Assembly (NCBI GenBank): GCA_023334545.1
Contig: JAADVB010000075.1
Span: 1 to 64,000, forward strand
Direction of reading: 5' to 3'
Length of the DNA stretch: 64,000 nt
Origin: Salisapilia sapeloensis
Lineage: Eukaryota; Oomycota; Peronosporomycetes; Peronosporales; Salisapiliaceae
The notes beneath the pieces were generated by a model. That model searched no databases. It saw nothing but the letters and a program-made list of their open reading frames with translations, and was not told the origin of the DNA. How positions within the stretch are numbered: position 1 is the first letter of the stretch; each line of letters opens with the position of its first letter. A program made the position numbers and the translations under genes. This document shows, one piece after another, positions 21,898 through 33,224 of the stretch.

Positions 21898-22913
21898 ATG
21901 GAGTCGCGTGGGGAGATGAAGTCGCTCGACGCCCAAGTCGAGCGCTTGCGACATGCCGAGAACTTGACCGAGATGGAGGTCTATGAGCTGTGCCAAAAGG
22001 CCAAGGAGATCCTGTCGGCCGAAAGCAACGTGCAGCCGGTCAAGTGCCCCGTCACGGTCTGTGGGGACATCCACGGTCAGTTCTACGATCTCCTCGAGCT
22101 CTTCCGGATAGGCGGCAACTGCCCTGACACCAACTACCTCTTCATGGGCGACTATGTCGACCGAGGATACTACTCTGTACGTACAAGCGTCATATCCGAT
22201 CGAATAGTATATACTGACTTGTTTCCTCCTAGCTCGAGAGCGTGACGTTGTTGGTGGCACTTAAGGTCCGCCACCCGGAGCGCATTACGATCCTCCGAGG
22301 CAATCACGAGAGTCGACAGATCACACAGGTCTACGGGTTCTACGACGAGTGTCTGCGCAAGTACGGCAATGCCAACGTCTGGAAGTACTTCACCGACCTC
22401 TTCGACCACTTGCCCATGACGGCGCTCATTGAAAACCGCGTCTTTTGCATGCACGGCGGACTCTCGCCTTCCATCGACACGTTGGATCACGCGCGCGCGC
22501 TCGACCGAGTGCAGGAGGTGCCGCACGAAGGACCCATGTGCGACCTCGTGTGGTCCGACCCGGATGACCGGTGTGGGTGGGGCATCTCCCCTCGTGGTGC
22601 CGGGTACACGTTCGGCCAGGACATTACGGAGCAGTTCAAACGCAGCAACGGCCTGACGTTCATCGCGCGCGCCCACCAGCTCGTGATGGAAGGCTACCAG
22701 TGGACGCACAACCGCGGCGTCGTGACCGTCTTCAGTGCGCCCAACTACTGCTACCGCTGCGGGAACCAGGCAGGACTGATGGAGATCGACGAGGTGATGT
22801 GCGACCGGCAGGGCGAAAAGGTGTACGACACGTGCAAGTTCATCCAGTTCGACCCAGCGCCACGTGATAGTACGTTCAACGAAAAGAAGCGTACGCCCGA
22901 CTACTTTCTCTAG
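21898..22913 (+). CDS. Serine/threonine protein phosphatase 2A catalytic subunit
   Basis: Two exons, 21898-22176 and 22233-22913, encoding 319 aa. All PPP-family metal and phosphate motifs are present in order: GDIHGQ, GDYVDRG, GNHESR, HGGLSP, then DLVWSDP and [11 protein letters not shown]. The protein ends in TPDYFL, the PP2A tail whose last Leu is carboxymethylated to recruit B subunits. This tail separates it from PP4 and PP6. PP2A dephosphorylates a broad set of proteins as a scaffold-regulatory-catalytic trimer. The N-terminus is about ten residues longer than in animals; the ATG at 21898 is followed by an in-frame Met at codon 7 that would give the shorter form. Confidence 0.95.
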
Positions 22914-23004
22914 TCTCAAGGATCACAAGAGCTCTTTTACCTCTACTTTTTACCTCGATTGGACTCTTGCACTAGCTAAAACGCTTCGGAACGTTCTTGT
23001 TTTT

Positions 23005-25053
23005 TCACTCGATACGACTCTCTTCCTTGTCTACTTGTTCTCTCTTCCCGACAGCATACCTACGTAGTCGAGGCAGGATACTCGTCATCTTGGCGTCTTG
23101 TACCACCTTTTCCATCGCGACATATACTTCCGATGCATACTTTGGCAACGACCCGCCGTCTTCATGCAACAGCGTAAACGTCTTAACGAGCTCTACGACC
23201 TCACTCTTGGTCTCACAGACCTCGATCAGCTTGAGCATGTGGTCGGAAGAAATCGGGATACCTTCGCACTCCATGTTGTACGCCACTGCGAGGGTGCGTA
23301 GAGGTAGACGAGCGAGGAGCCCGACGTCGATCAGAGCGCTGTACAGTTGTTTATCGAGCCTCGGCACGAGCTGCATGAAGGAGAAGCACACTTCGATGCC
23401 TTCGGAAGTGTACAGCGCCTGCATCGTAGACGTAGCAAACGCATGGTCTGGAGACAAGTCTCTCGCTCGCATCTCTTCCAATACTTTCAATATCCCATGC
23501 ACGTCTCCCGTCGCGCCGTATAGGACAGCGGCAGGAGTGAAGGCTTGGACGTCTAGCTCCAGCTCCGATCTCGACAGCATCGACTGGAAGAGCACTTGCA
23601 TGTCCTCTGTGCTGCGACGATGAGAGCATGCTGCCTGGAGAGACGTGAAGACCTCGAGCGTCGGGGAAACATCAAAGTCTAGAAAGTCATGCAGCAGCGC
23701 CATGAGCTGCGAGATAGACTCATTGCGATGACTGTCGACCATCGCGAGCATCGTCACGGCGTCTGGCTCGACGCCTCGAGACAGCATGTGCTGGAAGAGC
23801 TCTTTCGCTCCTTCTGCATCTCGAGCGTCAGCATAGCAACGTAATGCGTCGTTGAAAACGAGACGAGGGAGGTGCCAGTTGGGAAAACGCTGCTCCGTTA
23901 AAGACAATTCGTCCAGCACGTGCTCCAACATGGTCGTGTCATGCGTCTGGCGACAGTAGGCGATGGCCAGGCCATACCCAGCATCCTTGGCACACCCGTC
24001 GTGGATCATACGACGATAGATCTCCTTCCACTGGCGCCAGTCCTGTAGCTCTCGACAGGCCACGAGAGCACTCACGTACATGTTCTCATCCATCCGAACG
24101 TCTGGTGTCTCATCGCGCAACGACGATAGGTGAGAGTAGACGCGTAGAGCATCTCGTGGGGACTGGCGGGAAAAGTACTGGAGAGCAGACGCGTAGGTAG
24201 AAGTCAGATAGGATGCGTCTGAACGAGAGTGCTTATGCTGCGCACGAGTGGCCCAGTCGAGGAAGAGAGGGAGGATGCTTTGGGCGTACGGAAGCTCGAG
24301 TTTAGCACAAGAACGAAACAAAGATACGAAGGCGAAACTCTCGTGGTGTCGAGTATCAAACGTCGGGTGGTCGTGGAGCTTACGAAAGACTTGGACGACG
24401 CCCTCGTGCTTGTCTTGAGCGTACAGGTGGTACAGCACCGACGAAGCGATCTTTGGTGGGAGCTTGTGCATACCTGTGGACTTGCCTACGTTGCTCAAGT
24501 AGAAATCTAGGAGAAAGGTGGTGGATGGGACGTCGCCGAGCTTGCTACAGCCATTCAGGAGATTGATGAGGATGGACGAAAGGACCTCGGGACCGGCATG
24601 CGCTTTCAATCGGTCGAGCATGCTGTTGAGATAGCGATTCGAACTAGCGCCTCCCTGTCGGACCGTCGTGAACAGCATGTCTGTCCATAACTGGATGCCC
24701 CCACTCGATGGCTCTGACGCGAACAGGTACTCGACGAGCCACTCGGCGTTCTTCCCATCCTTTTGTCGAAATCTATTTTGCAGAGCAATACTCCAAACAC
24801 GTTGGTCTGTCTTTGCCATCACTTCGACCGGATCAGCCTTCTCTAGCTTGCGTAAGACGCTCGAAATGAGCCCCGGGTCTGCTCGTGGTGAGAAAAAGTG
24901 CCGCATTTCGTCATTGGCAAAGCGCATCCGTCGCTTCCCGCCTTTGCGAGGACGGACACTACGACCAGTACTTTCATTTCGAACTAGCAACGCAGTCGTG
25001 TGCGTACTAGTCCGTCGAAGAGGACGCAGAGCAGCGTGGAGTGCGTCCATCAT
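23005..25053 (-). CDS. Pentatricopeptide repeat (PPR) protein, probably mitochondrial
   Basis: Single exon, 682 aa. The first 40 residues are rich in R, S, T and A with few acids (RPLRRTSTHTTALLVRNEST), as in a mitochondrial presequence. From about residue 170 on, helical pairs of about 35 residues repeat. The clearest are FNDALRCYADARDAEGAKEL with LFQHMLSRGVEPDAVTMLAM, and LVACRELQDWRQWKEIYRRM. PPR proteins bind organellar RNA and act in processing, stability or translation. No extra DYW or SMR domain is seen. The start region faces the coronin-7 gene across a 19-bp inverted repeat. Confidence 0.8.
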   Translation of the reverse strand: MMDALHAALRPLRRTSTHTTALLVRNESTGRSVRPRKGGKRRMRFANDEMRHFFSPRADPGLISSVLRKLEKADPVEVMAKTDQRVWSIALQNRFRQKDGKNAEWLVEYLFASEPSSGGIQLWTDMLFTTVRQGGASSNRYLNSMLDRLKAHAGPEVLSSILINLLNGCSKLGDVPSTTFLLDFYLSNVGKSTGMHKLPPKIASSVLYHLYAQDKHEGVVQVFRKLHDHPTFDTRHHESFAFVSLFRSCAKLELPYAQSILPLFLDWATRAQHKHSRSDASYLTSTYASALQYFSRQSPRDALRVYSHLSSLRDETPDVRMDENMYVSALVACRELQDWRQWKEIYRRMIHDGCAKDAGYGLAIAYCRQTHDTTMLEHVLDELSLTEQRFPNWHLPRLVFNDALRCYADARDAEGAKELFQHMLSRGVEPDAVTMLAMVDSHRNESISQLMALLHDFLDFDVSPTLEVFTSLQAACSHRRSTEDMQVLFQSMLSRSELELDVQAFTPAAVLYGATGDVHGILKVLEEMRARDLSPDHAFATSTMQALYTSEGIEVCFSFMQLVPRLDKQLYSALIDVGLLARLPLRTLAVAYNMECEGIPISSDHMLKLIEVCETKSEVVELVKTFTLLHEDGGSLPKYASEVYVAMEKVVQDAKMTSILPRLRRYAVGKREQVDKEESRIE

Positions 25054-25073
25054 GCTCTGGTGTCGGCCTTGGT

Positions 25074-25134
25074 ATCCTTCACGCGACCTTCCTGGAACCT
25101 TTCGAGAAAGTTGATGGAAGGTCGCGTGAAGGAT
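25074..25134. repeat. Perfect 19-bp inverted repeat between divergent genes
   Basis: The left arm at 25074-25092 and the right arm at 25116-25134 are exact reverse complements of each other, separated by 23 nt. The right arm begins on the last base of the putative coronin-7 ATG (25114-25116). The left arm lies 20 nt upstream of the PPR start codon. Each of the two divergent genes therefore has the same 19-nt word at its 5' end. It could be a shared transcription-factor site, an RNA hairpin or a duplication scar. Confidence 0.8.
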
Positions 25135-28100
25135 CGACTTCCAGCATCGACCGGAGGATTAATCAGGAAGAGCTACGACCATGCCACCACTTTCTCTACG
25201 CATCAGGTACAAGGATCTAGTGTATACAATGTAATTATAGAAGATATGAACCCCCTATGTTTGTATTTTGATAGTAAACTACGCAATATTGAGTACAAGC
25301 CTCTACCAGCAGAGCAGAGCTATGATCAATTGCAAGTGACGAGAGAGAAAGTAGAAGGTCAGCTCGTAGCTGCCAATACGCAAAAGTTCGCTTTCCCACA
25401 TCAATCCGACGGTAGGTTTTCATAGTTACATTTCTCAAGTATACTGCAGAAGAGATCGTAACATGGATAGAGAGTAGGTGGAGGAGCTATCCAAGTCAAG
25501 CTTCTACAAGACGTAGGAAAGGAGGCTTCGTTGACGGTATCCATCTCTCCTCCACATCACCCTTCTTGCCTCTCAACTGATATAATTATCGAGACAGCCT
25601 CCTCTAGTCCGAGCTCATCGACAGAAGGTCACAGCCCTCTCGTTCTCTCCCTTTGACGAGCAGCTCCTGGCTTCGGCAAGCGCCGACACGACCGTCAAGG
25701 TACTCCACAGCCTACTCTTACGCCCCTATCCAATATACAAACCAATAAATTACATGTACTGCATGAATTAGCTATGGAAACTTCCGTCGAAAGGTCTGGA
25801 AACCGACGTGACGGACGCGTCTGCTGTCTTTCAACCCCCAGGTTCATCCGTCGGAGGCCTCTCCTTCCACCCGTCTGCAGCTAACGTCCTCGCTGCGTCA
25901 TCATCCACCAGTCTCTTGATATACGATCTCGAGAGCCAACAAGAGTGCTTCTCTCTGTCTAGTCCTAGTCCCATCACCTCCTTTACCTGGAGCTACGACG
26001 GAAGCTCCCTCCTCTCCTCGACATCCGACCGTAGTATTCAACTAGAAGATCCTCGACATGCCGACAAGAGCTCTACTCCGATCGTCTCAGAAGCGCACTC
26101 TGGTCGACTATCCATACGTGTCGTCTGGTGTGGAGATAAAGACCACTTCTTATCCACTGGAAGCGACAAGATGATGCAGGAGAGAGAGATCAAGCTCTGG
26201 GATCCTCGAAACACGTCCAAGCCTCTGCATCGAGAGCGACTGGACAGCAGCATCGGATCTCTCATGCCCATCTTTGACGAAGACCTCGGACTCGTCTACC
26301 TCATCGGCAAAGGCGATCGGAGCATGCGACTCCTGGAAGTCGACTTACAACGATCTCCTGGTCTACACCCACTGCAGCATCTAAACCTCCCACACATGAA
26401 TCTCGCTGCGAATCTACTTGCTAAAGCTACGTGCGACACGAACGCTTGTGAAGTAGGAAAGCTCTTGAGCTTATCTGATCGCCGATGTGACGTCCTGAGC
26501 TTCCGAGTGCCGAGAAGGAATGGTGAGATGGAGTTCCAGAGCGATTTGTATCCAGATACGAGAGATGAGGAAGCTGCGATCACTTGTGAAGAGTGGAAGC
26601 TAGGGGCGAACGCGACACCAAAGAAGAGGAGTGTGCAGCCGACGCCCAGGAAGGAGAGCAGTGGACAGGTCTTTGGAGGCCAAGCGGTGCAGTGGGGAGC
26701 TACTTCAAAGCAAGCGTGGACAAAGCCGGACTGGAAACCGGCCGATGCTAGTGCCAAAGTGCCGAGTCAAAGCAGTGGCGGTAGTGGATGGAACTCCAAG
26801 GCGACGATGTGGAATGCAGCACCGACGACCAAAACACTTCCGAAAGCGTCTGGATGGGGAGCTCCGTCCAACGCTTGGACCTCTAATCTCTCGAAAGAGA
26901 GCCCTAAGGAGCAGGTAGAGGAGACAAAGGAGGAGACAAAGGAAGAGACGAAGGAAGAGGATCCGATCGAAGCGAAAGAAGAGGAAAAGATGGAGCTGTC
27001 GGAGAAGGCACAGCGGCTGGGCTCCAAGTACGGACACAAGCTCAAGTTCCTTCAAGGCAAGGAGAGTACTCGCCACGAAAACTTTTACATTCAGGACAAG
27101 AGTCTGTCTCCTGCAATTTTGGCGTCTCCTGTCATCAAGACGAATGGCGACGTCTGGGCCCTCCCTCTCGCTGGTGCAGGAGGTCCGATACTTGTACAGC
27201 CCTTGTCTAGCACTGGTAAAGCGTCTTCCTCCACTCCCGTGCTCAACGGACACAAGTCTTCTGTGACAGAGCTAGAGTTCAGTCCGTTAGAGCATAGTCT
27301 TCTAGCCAGTGGTTCTCTCGATACAGACATCCATCTCTGGAAACTGTCGGCGGACGGAGTGCAAGGCTCTGAACGTCCGAGTGTGACGCTTGGTGGTCAT
27401 GTCAAGTCCATTCGGAGTCTAGCTTTCCATCCGACGGTGTCCAACCTCCTCGCTTCTTCCTCCCACGACTTATCCATTCGCCTATGGGATGTCTCCACCG
27501 GACAGGAGAAGATGAGTATTCAAGATAAGCTCGAAGACTTTGTCTGGTCCATGGAGTTTAATCCGTTCGATGGACAGCTACTGGCGTCTAGCTCGAAAGA
27601 CAAGATCATTCGAGTGTTCGACGTACGCTCGCAAGAGCATGTCGTCCAGGAGATGGGCTCTGGGCATGACAGTAGCAAGCCACAGTTTGTCAAGTGGGTG
27701 AATGACCACACGCTCCTAAGTGTCGGCGTTAGCAATCGGAACGAGAGACAGATGAGCTTCTGGGATGCTCGGGACCTCGCGAACCCTGTCGCAACGCAGA
27801 CGATTGAAACGACAGCTTCGTCCTCTGTCCTATATCCTCTGTACGACGCTAGCTCGAGCCTCCTCTTCCTCGTAGGCATTGGCGACAGACAAGTGTCTAG
27901 TTTCCAAGTAGATGTGCAGCAGTCGAGAGCAGACGCCAACCTCCCCTTTAGTCTATCAGGACAGCAGTCCATCGCAGGTGGAGCACTCCTCCCGAAACAG
28001 TCGTGTAATGTAAAGGAGGTGGAGCTAGCCAAGATGCTACTGCTGACGCCTGCATGCGTCGAACGTGCCTCCTTCTCCCTCCCTCGTACGCAGCTGCTGA

Positions 28101-28509
28101 AGCAGTACTTCCAGGACGACGTCTATGGACAAGTGAGAAAGGAGGTGGCAGTCGCTACGTATGACGAGTGGATTGACGGTAAAGACGTTCGACCAGCGTA
28201 CGAGTCTCTTGAGCCACAAGGTACCTCTCTCATCTACTCTACGACCACATATGTACTGACGGATATGATGTAGGCATGACACGTCTGTCGGAGCGACCGA
28301 AGGAGGAGGCAGTGGTGCGGCCCAAGACGCTGGACTTTCAGAAACAGATCCAAGAGGAAGAAGAGCGGAAGCGACAGAAGGACGCCGAGATCGCACGACT
28401 GAATGCTCTTGCAGCCCAGCCGACGCTGCACGCGGAGCATCAAAAGGGGTCTGTGAGAAGACAAGGCGGCGCGTACGACTCGGATAGTGACAACGAGTGG
28501 GACGATTAA
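25114..28509 (+). CDS. Coronin-7 / POD-1 homologue (two WD40 propellers)
   Basis: Exons 25114-25411, 25478-25536, 25598-25699, 25772-28220 and 28274-28509 give 1047 aa. The first coronin unit opens with SKLRNIEYKPLP and has FSPFDEQLLASASADTTVKLW. After an acidic, EETK-repeated linker the second unit starts near SKYGHKLKFLQGKES and has LEFSPLEHSLLASGSLDTDI and LAFHPTVSNLLASSSHDLSI. Conserved coronin ends follow each unit, for example RTQLLKQYFQDDVYGQV. The protein closes with YDSDSDNEWDD, matching the acidic EDEWD-type tail of coronin-7 that binds the Arp2/3 complex. Coronin-7 acts in Golgi traffic. The first 44 codons look unlike other coronins; translation may start at the ATG at 25246. Confidence 0.88.
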
Positions 28510-28558
28510 GTACAATGCAACAGATCTTGTTAATACGAACGTCGTCTTTCCTGACGAC

Positions 28559-31389
28559 CTAGTCTTGCGTCTTCTGAGGTCGGATAAAAGCTTTCCGCAG
28601 ACGATCACATACGTTGGAAAGGTACTTGTCTTCCGTCCGACGCACTTGGAACACTTCATTCCGAACGTCATACTCGGAGAACTATCCATCTCATCAGTAC
28701 TCTTGCTCCTACGAAAGATAAATACATAACAACGTACCGCTCCACTCGTGACATGCACATCGACATGCCCATTCGCAGCATCTAGACCGACAGGAACGCC
28801 GACACTAAACTTTGTGTCTTCCTCCTGTCTACTCTCTCCAGGACAGAAAAAGTGGATGAAGACCTTGGACTTGTCGTCATCAAACCGGAGCGAAAAGCTC
28901 GCAGATAGACTCCGGAGCTCTTTCAGCAGACGGAACGTCTTGTGGACATAGTGCTCCAGATGCACCAGCAGACGCTTGAGATGCTCCTTGTCGCTATGCA
29001 GTCCCTCCAGCGCCCAGATACGAGAAAAGTACGACGGATCCAGCAGCTTATGCGCCACAAGTCGCACGACGTCCGTCCCGACAGCCGACGCCAAGTCCAG
29101 CTCAACGTCTTTCCCCGTGAGCGTAGACGAGACGTCGAGCGAGTACGTTCCTTGCAGATGCTCCGGCTGCGTCTCGTCTGCAAAGTCGATGACTGTAAGC
29201 ACTTTGGACGTAAAGAATGGGTCTTCTCGCGTCGCATTCAGCTTGATCTGATGGGACGTAGCACCCGCGACACGCCAGATCGTGAACTGCTGTAGTAAGC
29301 AGTACATTTCCTCTGCCTCGAGCACCTTTTTCCGTCTCTGCGTCACCTCCTCCTCCGTCGGCGGTTGATTCGCAGACGCCTCGTCTTCCAACGCAGCTAC
29401 CTTGCGCTCTAGCACAGACGCTTGGAGCGACAGACCCGACACGTCCTTTTGCAGCGCCTCGACCGTCGCCGAGAGGTCCTTCCGGATCGCTCGCTGCTCT
29501 TCAATCGCGTCCAAGAGCTGCGCCGTCTGCTGCTCCTTGGCCAAGAGCTCCTTGACGGCCGCCAGCTTTTGCTCTCGACTCGACACGGCGCTCGAGAGTT
29601 TCTGCTGCAGCTGCGTCTTGTCCTGCCGCAGCACGTCGATCTGCTCGTCCAGACTGGACAGGAGCTGCTCTTCCATCTGAATGCGCTGCTCGAGCCACTG
29701 ACTCTTGGCCTTGGCAGCCTCAATCTCACTGAGCTTCTGCAGCTGCTGATGCCGACTGACGTCCAACGCGTCTTTCGTGAACAGAGGAGACACTTGCTCT
29801 GTCAAGAGCTGCGGCGTGACCTTCTCTAGAGACGCAACTGCCTTCTGCAGCTTGGAAGCATGCTCCTGGACGATGTGTCTGCAGGCAACGTTAAGCGCTG
29901 CGACGCGGAGCTGCTGAGCAGACGTCAACGAGATAAAGTCTGCTTTCGACTGAAGGTCGGCAAAGTCGTTCGGGACATACATGGGCTTCGACCTATTCGT
30001 CAGCGTCGCATACGACAAGAGGTCGGACACAGTGAAGCTCGGTCGGACTTCCAGCGCATTCTCGTCTGCAGACACAGTACCCGCAGGCGTCTCTTGCTGC
30101 ACAGCTGCCTCTTGCTCATGCACTGCTGCTGCTAGTAGACCCGAGACGTCACGCGGGAGGTCGACGGTATGGTCCTCTTTATCCACATCCGGGAAGGGCG
30201 TGTCCCCTATTGAAACTCTGTTCAAGGACGACCGGACGCTGTGGTTGGTATGCTCGCCTGTGATGTCCATGTCTTCTCCTTCCGATGCATCCGAAGAGTC
30301 TGCATATGGCTGTCGATTCTGCATCGAAAGAGAGAACGGGAGGCTCGAGGGAGAACGAGACGGACTGGACATGGTCGACCGACGTGTGTCGTAGCTCGTG
30401 CGCCGAGTGGGCTGGAAGGGAGACGCAGACGACGTGCCTGTTGCTCCTAGAGTCGTCCGACGCTGCTTCTTGGCCGGATGGTCTTCTCCGATGAGAGACG
30501 GGAGGCCGTGGATACTGCGTCGACCGGTCGGAGCCGTCGGAGAGGAGAACAAGGCGTCGTGCTTGGCTCTATTCGCTTCCTTATTCTCCTTTTCCTTGTC
30601 TTGCTTCTCTTCTTTCTCACTCGACAAGTGCTCTGGGGACTTGGAGACAGTCGAAGCATGTCGAGACCGAGGGATCTTGGATCGCAGAGGCGTCATGGAC
30701 ACCGAAGGAGAACCAGGGTGGAACTCGGCGTGCTTGGGTGGACCAAAGTTCACGCGTTTACTAGGCGTGTCTGGGTCTTTCGTCGCGAGAGACCTGGAAG
30801 CTAGACAACTACGTAGAGGCTGTGATAAGGAAGGAGGAGATAAGAGAGCGACGGGCATGGAAGACTGTAGATCCGCGTCTGTCGTACGACTCGCTTGCGG
30901 CGGCGTGGAGACACTGTCACTAGATGTGTTCGGTCCCATGGACTGCCGACGCCTCGGAGGCGTCCGCTTCTCCAGAATACTCGTATGCACCTTCCTCTTG
31001 TTCCCGACCTGGCTGTCACTCGACGTACGTACAGTCGTACGCTCTTCCTCTTGCGTACGAGTGACATTGACGACTGTACTCGCTCGGAAGATGGATGGAG
31101 ATAACGTCTCACTTGTCTGACTCTTGGACTGCTGCTGTAGACGCAGGACCATGGACGGAGATAGCGTATCTCCTCTCTCCTGCGACTGGAGCCTCGGCAT
31201 CTGCGACGGCGACAACGTCTCTCCAATCGAGTGTCGCTGTGAGTTAGTCATCTGCGTCAACGTCGAAGGCGACAGCGTCTGGTTCGATAGAGACATACGT
31301 CTCTCCGTAGCAGCTTCCTCCATGTGCGTCTTGGCGCCTTTTTCGTATTCTCCTTCCCGCTCATGCTTTAAACACTTCCTCCTCCTCAT
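28559..31389 (-). CDS. KNL1/Spc105/Spc7-type kinetochore scaffold
   Basis: Two exons, 31389-28738 and 28681-28559, give 924 aa. The layout fits KNL1. A disordered N-terminal half carries four TLSPS words (residues 38, 58, 75 and 95), a basic KRVNF RVxF-type PP1 site near residue 213 and one canonical MELT-type motif MDIT near 374. A Spc7-like region follows (FADLQSKADFISLTSAQQLR), then a long coiled coil and a C-terminal globular part that ends DKYLSNVCDRLRKAF after the splice. KNL1 links centromere chromatin to microtubules and recruits Bub proteins once Mps1 phosphorylates MELT repeats. Without the 56-nt intron the frame would run antisense through the coronin-7 3' end. Internal Met residues at 23 and 32 are alternative starts. 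Confidence 0.75.
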
Positions 31390-31452
31390 TGGCTATAATT
31401 ATATTTTCATCCAATCAAAACACGCATTTCAGTAAACACGCCGAAATCGACT

Positions 31453-33224
31453 ATGGACGCTCGAGGACGTCTACTACAAGCGCTTCTAGGCTGTACCTTG
31501 GTGCTCGTGGCTCTAGCTTCGGATAAGAGATGCTTTCCAAAGGAATTCATGCTTGGAACGGCTACGGCTGCGTGGCAGGTCGAGGGAGGAGTCACAGCGT
31601 ATGGTAAAAGCCAGAGTGTCTGGGATGCTTTCTGTCTAGAGCAGGACATGCAGTGTGCAGACGTCGCAGATGACTTTATTCACAGGTATAAGCAGGACAT
31701 CCGGCTCATGACTGAGATGGGTCTATCCTCCTTCCGCTTCTCCATCTCCTGGCCTCGCGTCATGACGTGGGACGCACACGAGGGCGAGATGGTGGCGAAT
31801 CCCAAAGGCATCGCCTTCTACCACTCGCTTATTAACGCTCTCAAGAAGAACAATATCGAGCCAATCCTCACACTCTACCATTGGGATCTACCTCTCCAAC
31901 TCGAGACTCAACTATCTCCTGGCGGATGGCTCAATCGAGACATGATCCGACACTTTGACACCTACGCAGCTCTTATCTTCCATCAATTCGGTCGTAAGGT
32001 AGACTTCTGGGTGACGTTTAATGAACCCCTAAGCTTTATCGGAGGCGGATATGCCAACGGAGGCTCTCCTCCGAACATCACGGGCTCGGACTCGTCAGCT
32101 TATCAAGCAGCGCACAACGTCCTCTTGGCACACGCAAAGGCTGTCGAGACCTTCCGACGCTTCCAGAGGAAGCACAAGGTCCACCAACACGCGCGCATCT
32201 CCATGGTACTGAACCATGACTATGCCTATCCTTTGGATGCAGCAGACCCGATGGATGTGGCAGCAGCAGATCGTCGTCAAGTCTTCGGACTCGGATGGTT
32301 CCTCCACCCGATCGTACATGGAGACTACCCCCGCCTCATGCGCGATATCGTCGGCAGTCGACTACCGACGTTTTCCGAGGAAGAGCAAAAGATGCTGCAG
32401 GGATCCTACGACCTCCTGACGCTCAACCACTATTCGAGCTACTTGGTCACCGACTGCAGTAGCCACAAGTCCATCATCTCGTGTGACGATCTGAACGTTG
32501 GATGGAGTCGAGATATGGCGATCGACCAAAACCACATGCCGATGGGAGCAAGACGCTCGGCCATGCGTCCAGACGGCAGTTATATCATCCCTACGAGCTA
32601 CTACTACCCTCCAGGCTACCTCGATACCATCCGATACGTCCATCAATACGATCCTTTGGCTCCGATACTCTTGACAGAGAATGGGTACTGTGGGAACGAG
32701 ACGATTGAAAATGAAGATCAGCTGTGGTACTTTCAACAGTACTTGACGCAAGTCCACAAGGCGCTGACGGAAGAACACATCCCCATCATAGGATACACTG
32801 CCTGGAGCTTTTTAGATAATAACGTACCTTTCTCTCCTTCTTTATAGCTCTTTCATACTCACTTGTTCGTCTGTAGGAATGGGGATCGTACGACCCTCGC
32901 TTCGGACTCTTCTATGTCGACACGCCTGCGCAGAATGAAAGCCATGATCTGAGTAGAGTGCCTAGGACGGCAGCCAAGTGGTACTCGCAGGTCGCCAGGT
33001 CTAAGTGTCTAGAAGACTCCCACTCGAGAGCGCTGGCGATACCAAAGTCGCCCAGTCCGTCTGCCATCTACATGTCCACTGCGCTCATCTGTGGCATCGG
33101 ATCGATGCTTGTCGTGGCTTCTGTCGTCCTGGCGTCTTCGTGGAGACAGAGACATATTGCTTTCCGACGGAGTAGGCAGTCCGAGGCCACGCCCCTTCTC
33201 TCGGAGGAGCGTCAGTCAGACTAA
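31453..33224 (+). CDS. GH1 beta-glucosidase, secreted and membrane-anchored
   Basis: Two exons, 31453-32823 and 32877-33224, give 572 aa. There is a signal peptide (LLQALLGCTLVLVALAS). Glycoside hydrolase family 1 motifs are complete: FMLGTATAAWQVEG, SISWPRV, the acid/base Glu191 in TFNEP and the nucleophile Glu409 in LTENG, then YTAWSFLDNNEWGSY across the splice. Such enzymes cleave beta-glucosides from the non-reducing end. After the catalytic domain a hydrophobic span (ICGIGSMLVVASVVLASS) and a short basic tail with EATPLLSEE anchor it as a type I protein; this LL-containing tail may act in endosomal sorting. It starts 63 nt from the divergent KNL1 gene. Confidence 0.92.

Noticed and set aside
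22170-22919. 249-codon open frame antisense to the PP2A gene
   Set aside because: It mirrors a strongly conserved, GC-rich coding exon; the antisense peptide has no motif and the sense gene explains the open frame.
28234-28558. Continuation of the KNL1 reading frame across the coronin-7 3' end
   Set aside because: The extra residues are antisense to a conserved exon. A 56-nt intron (28682-28737) gives a better ending with a conserved-looking C-terminal helix and a stop at 28559.
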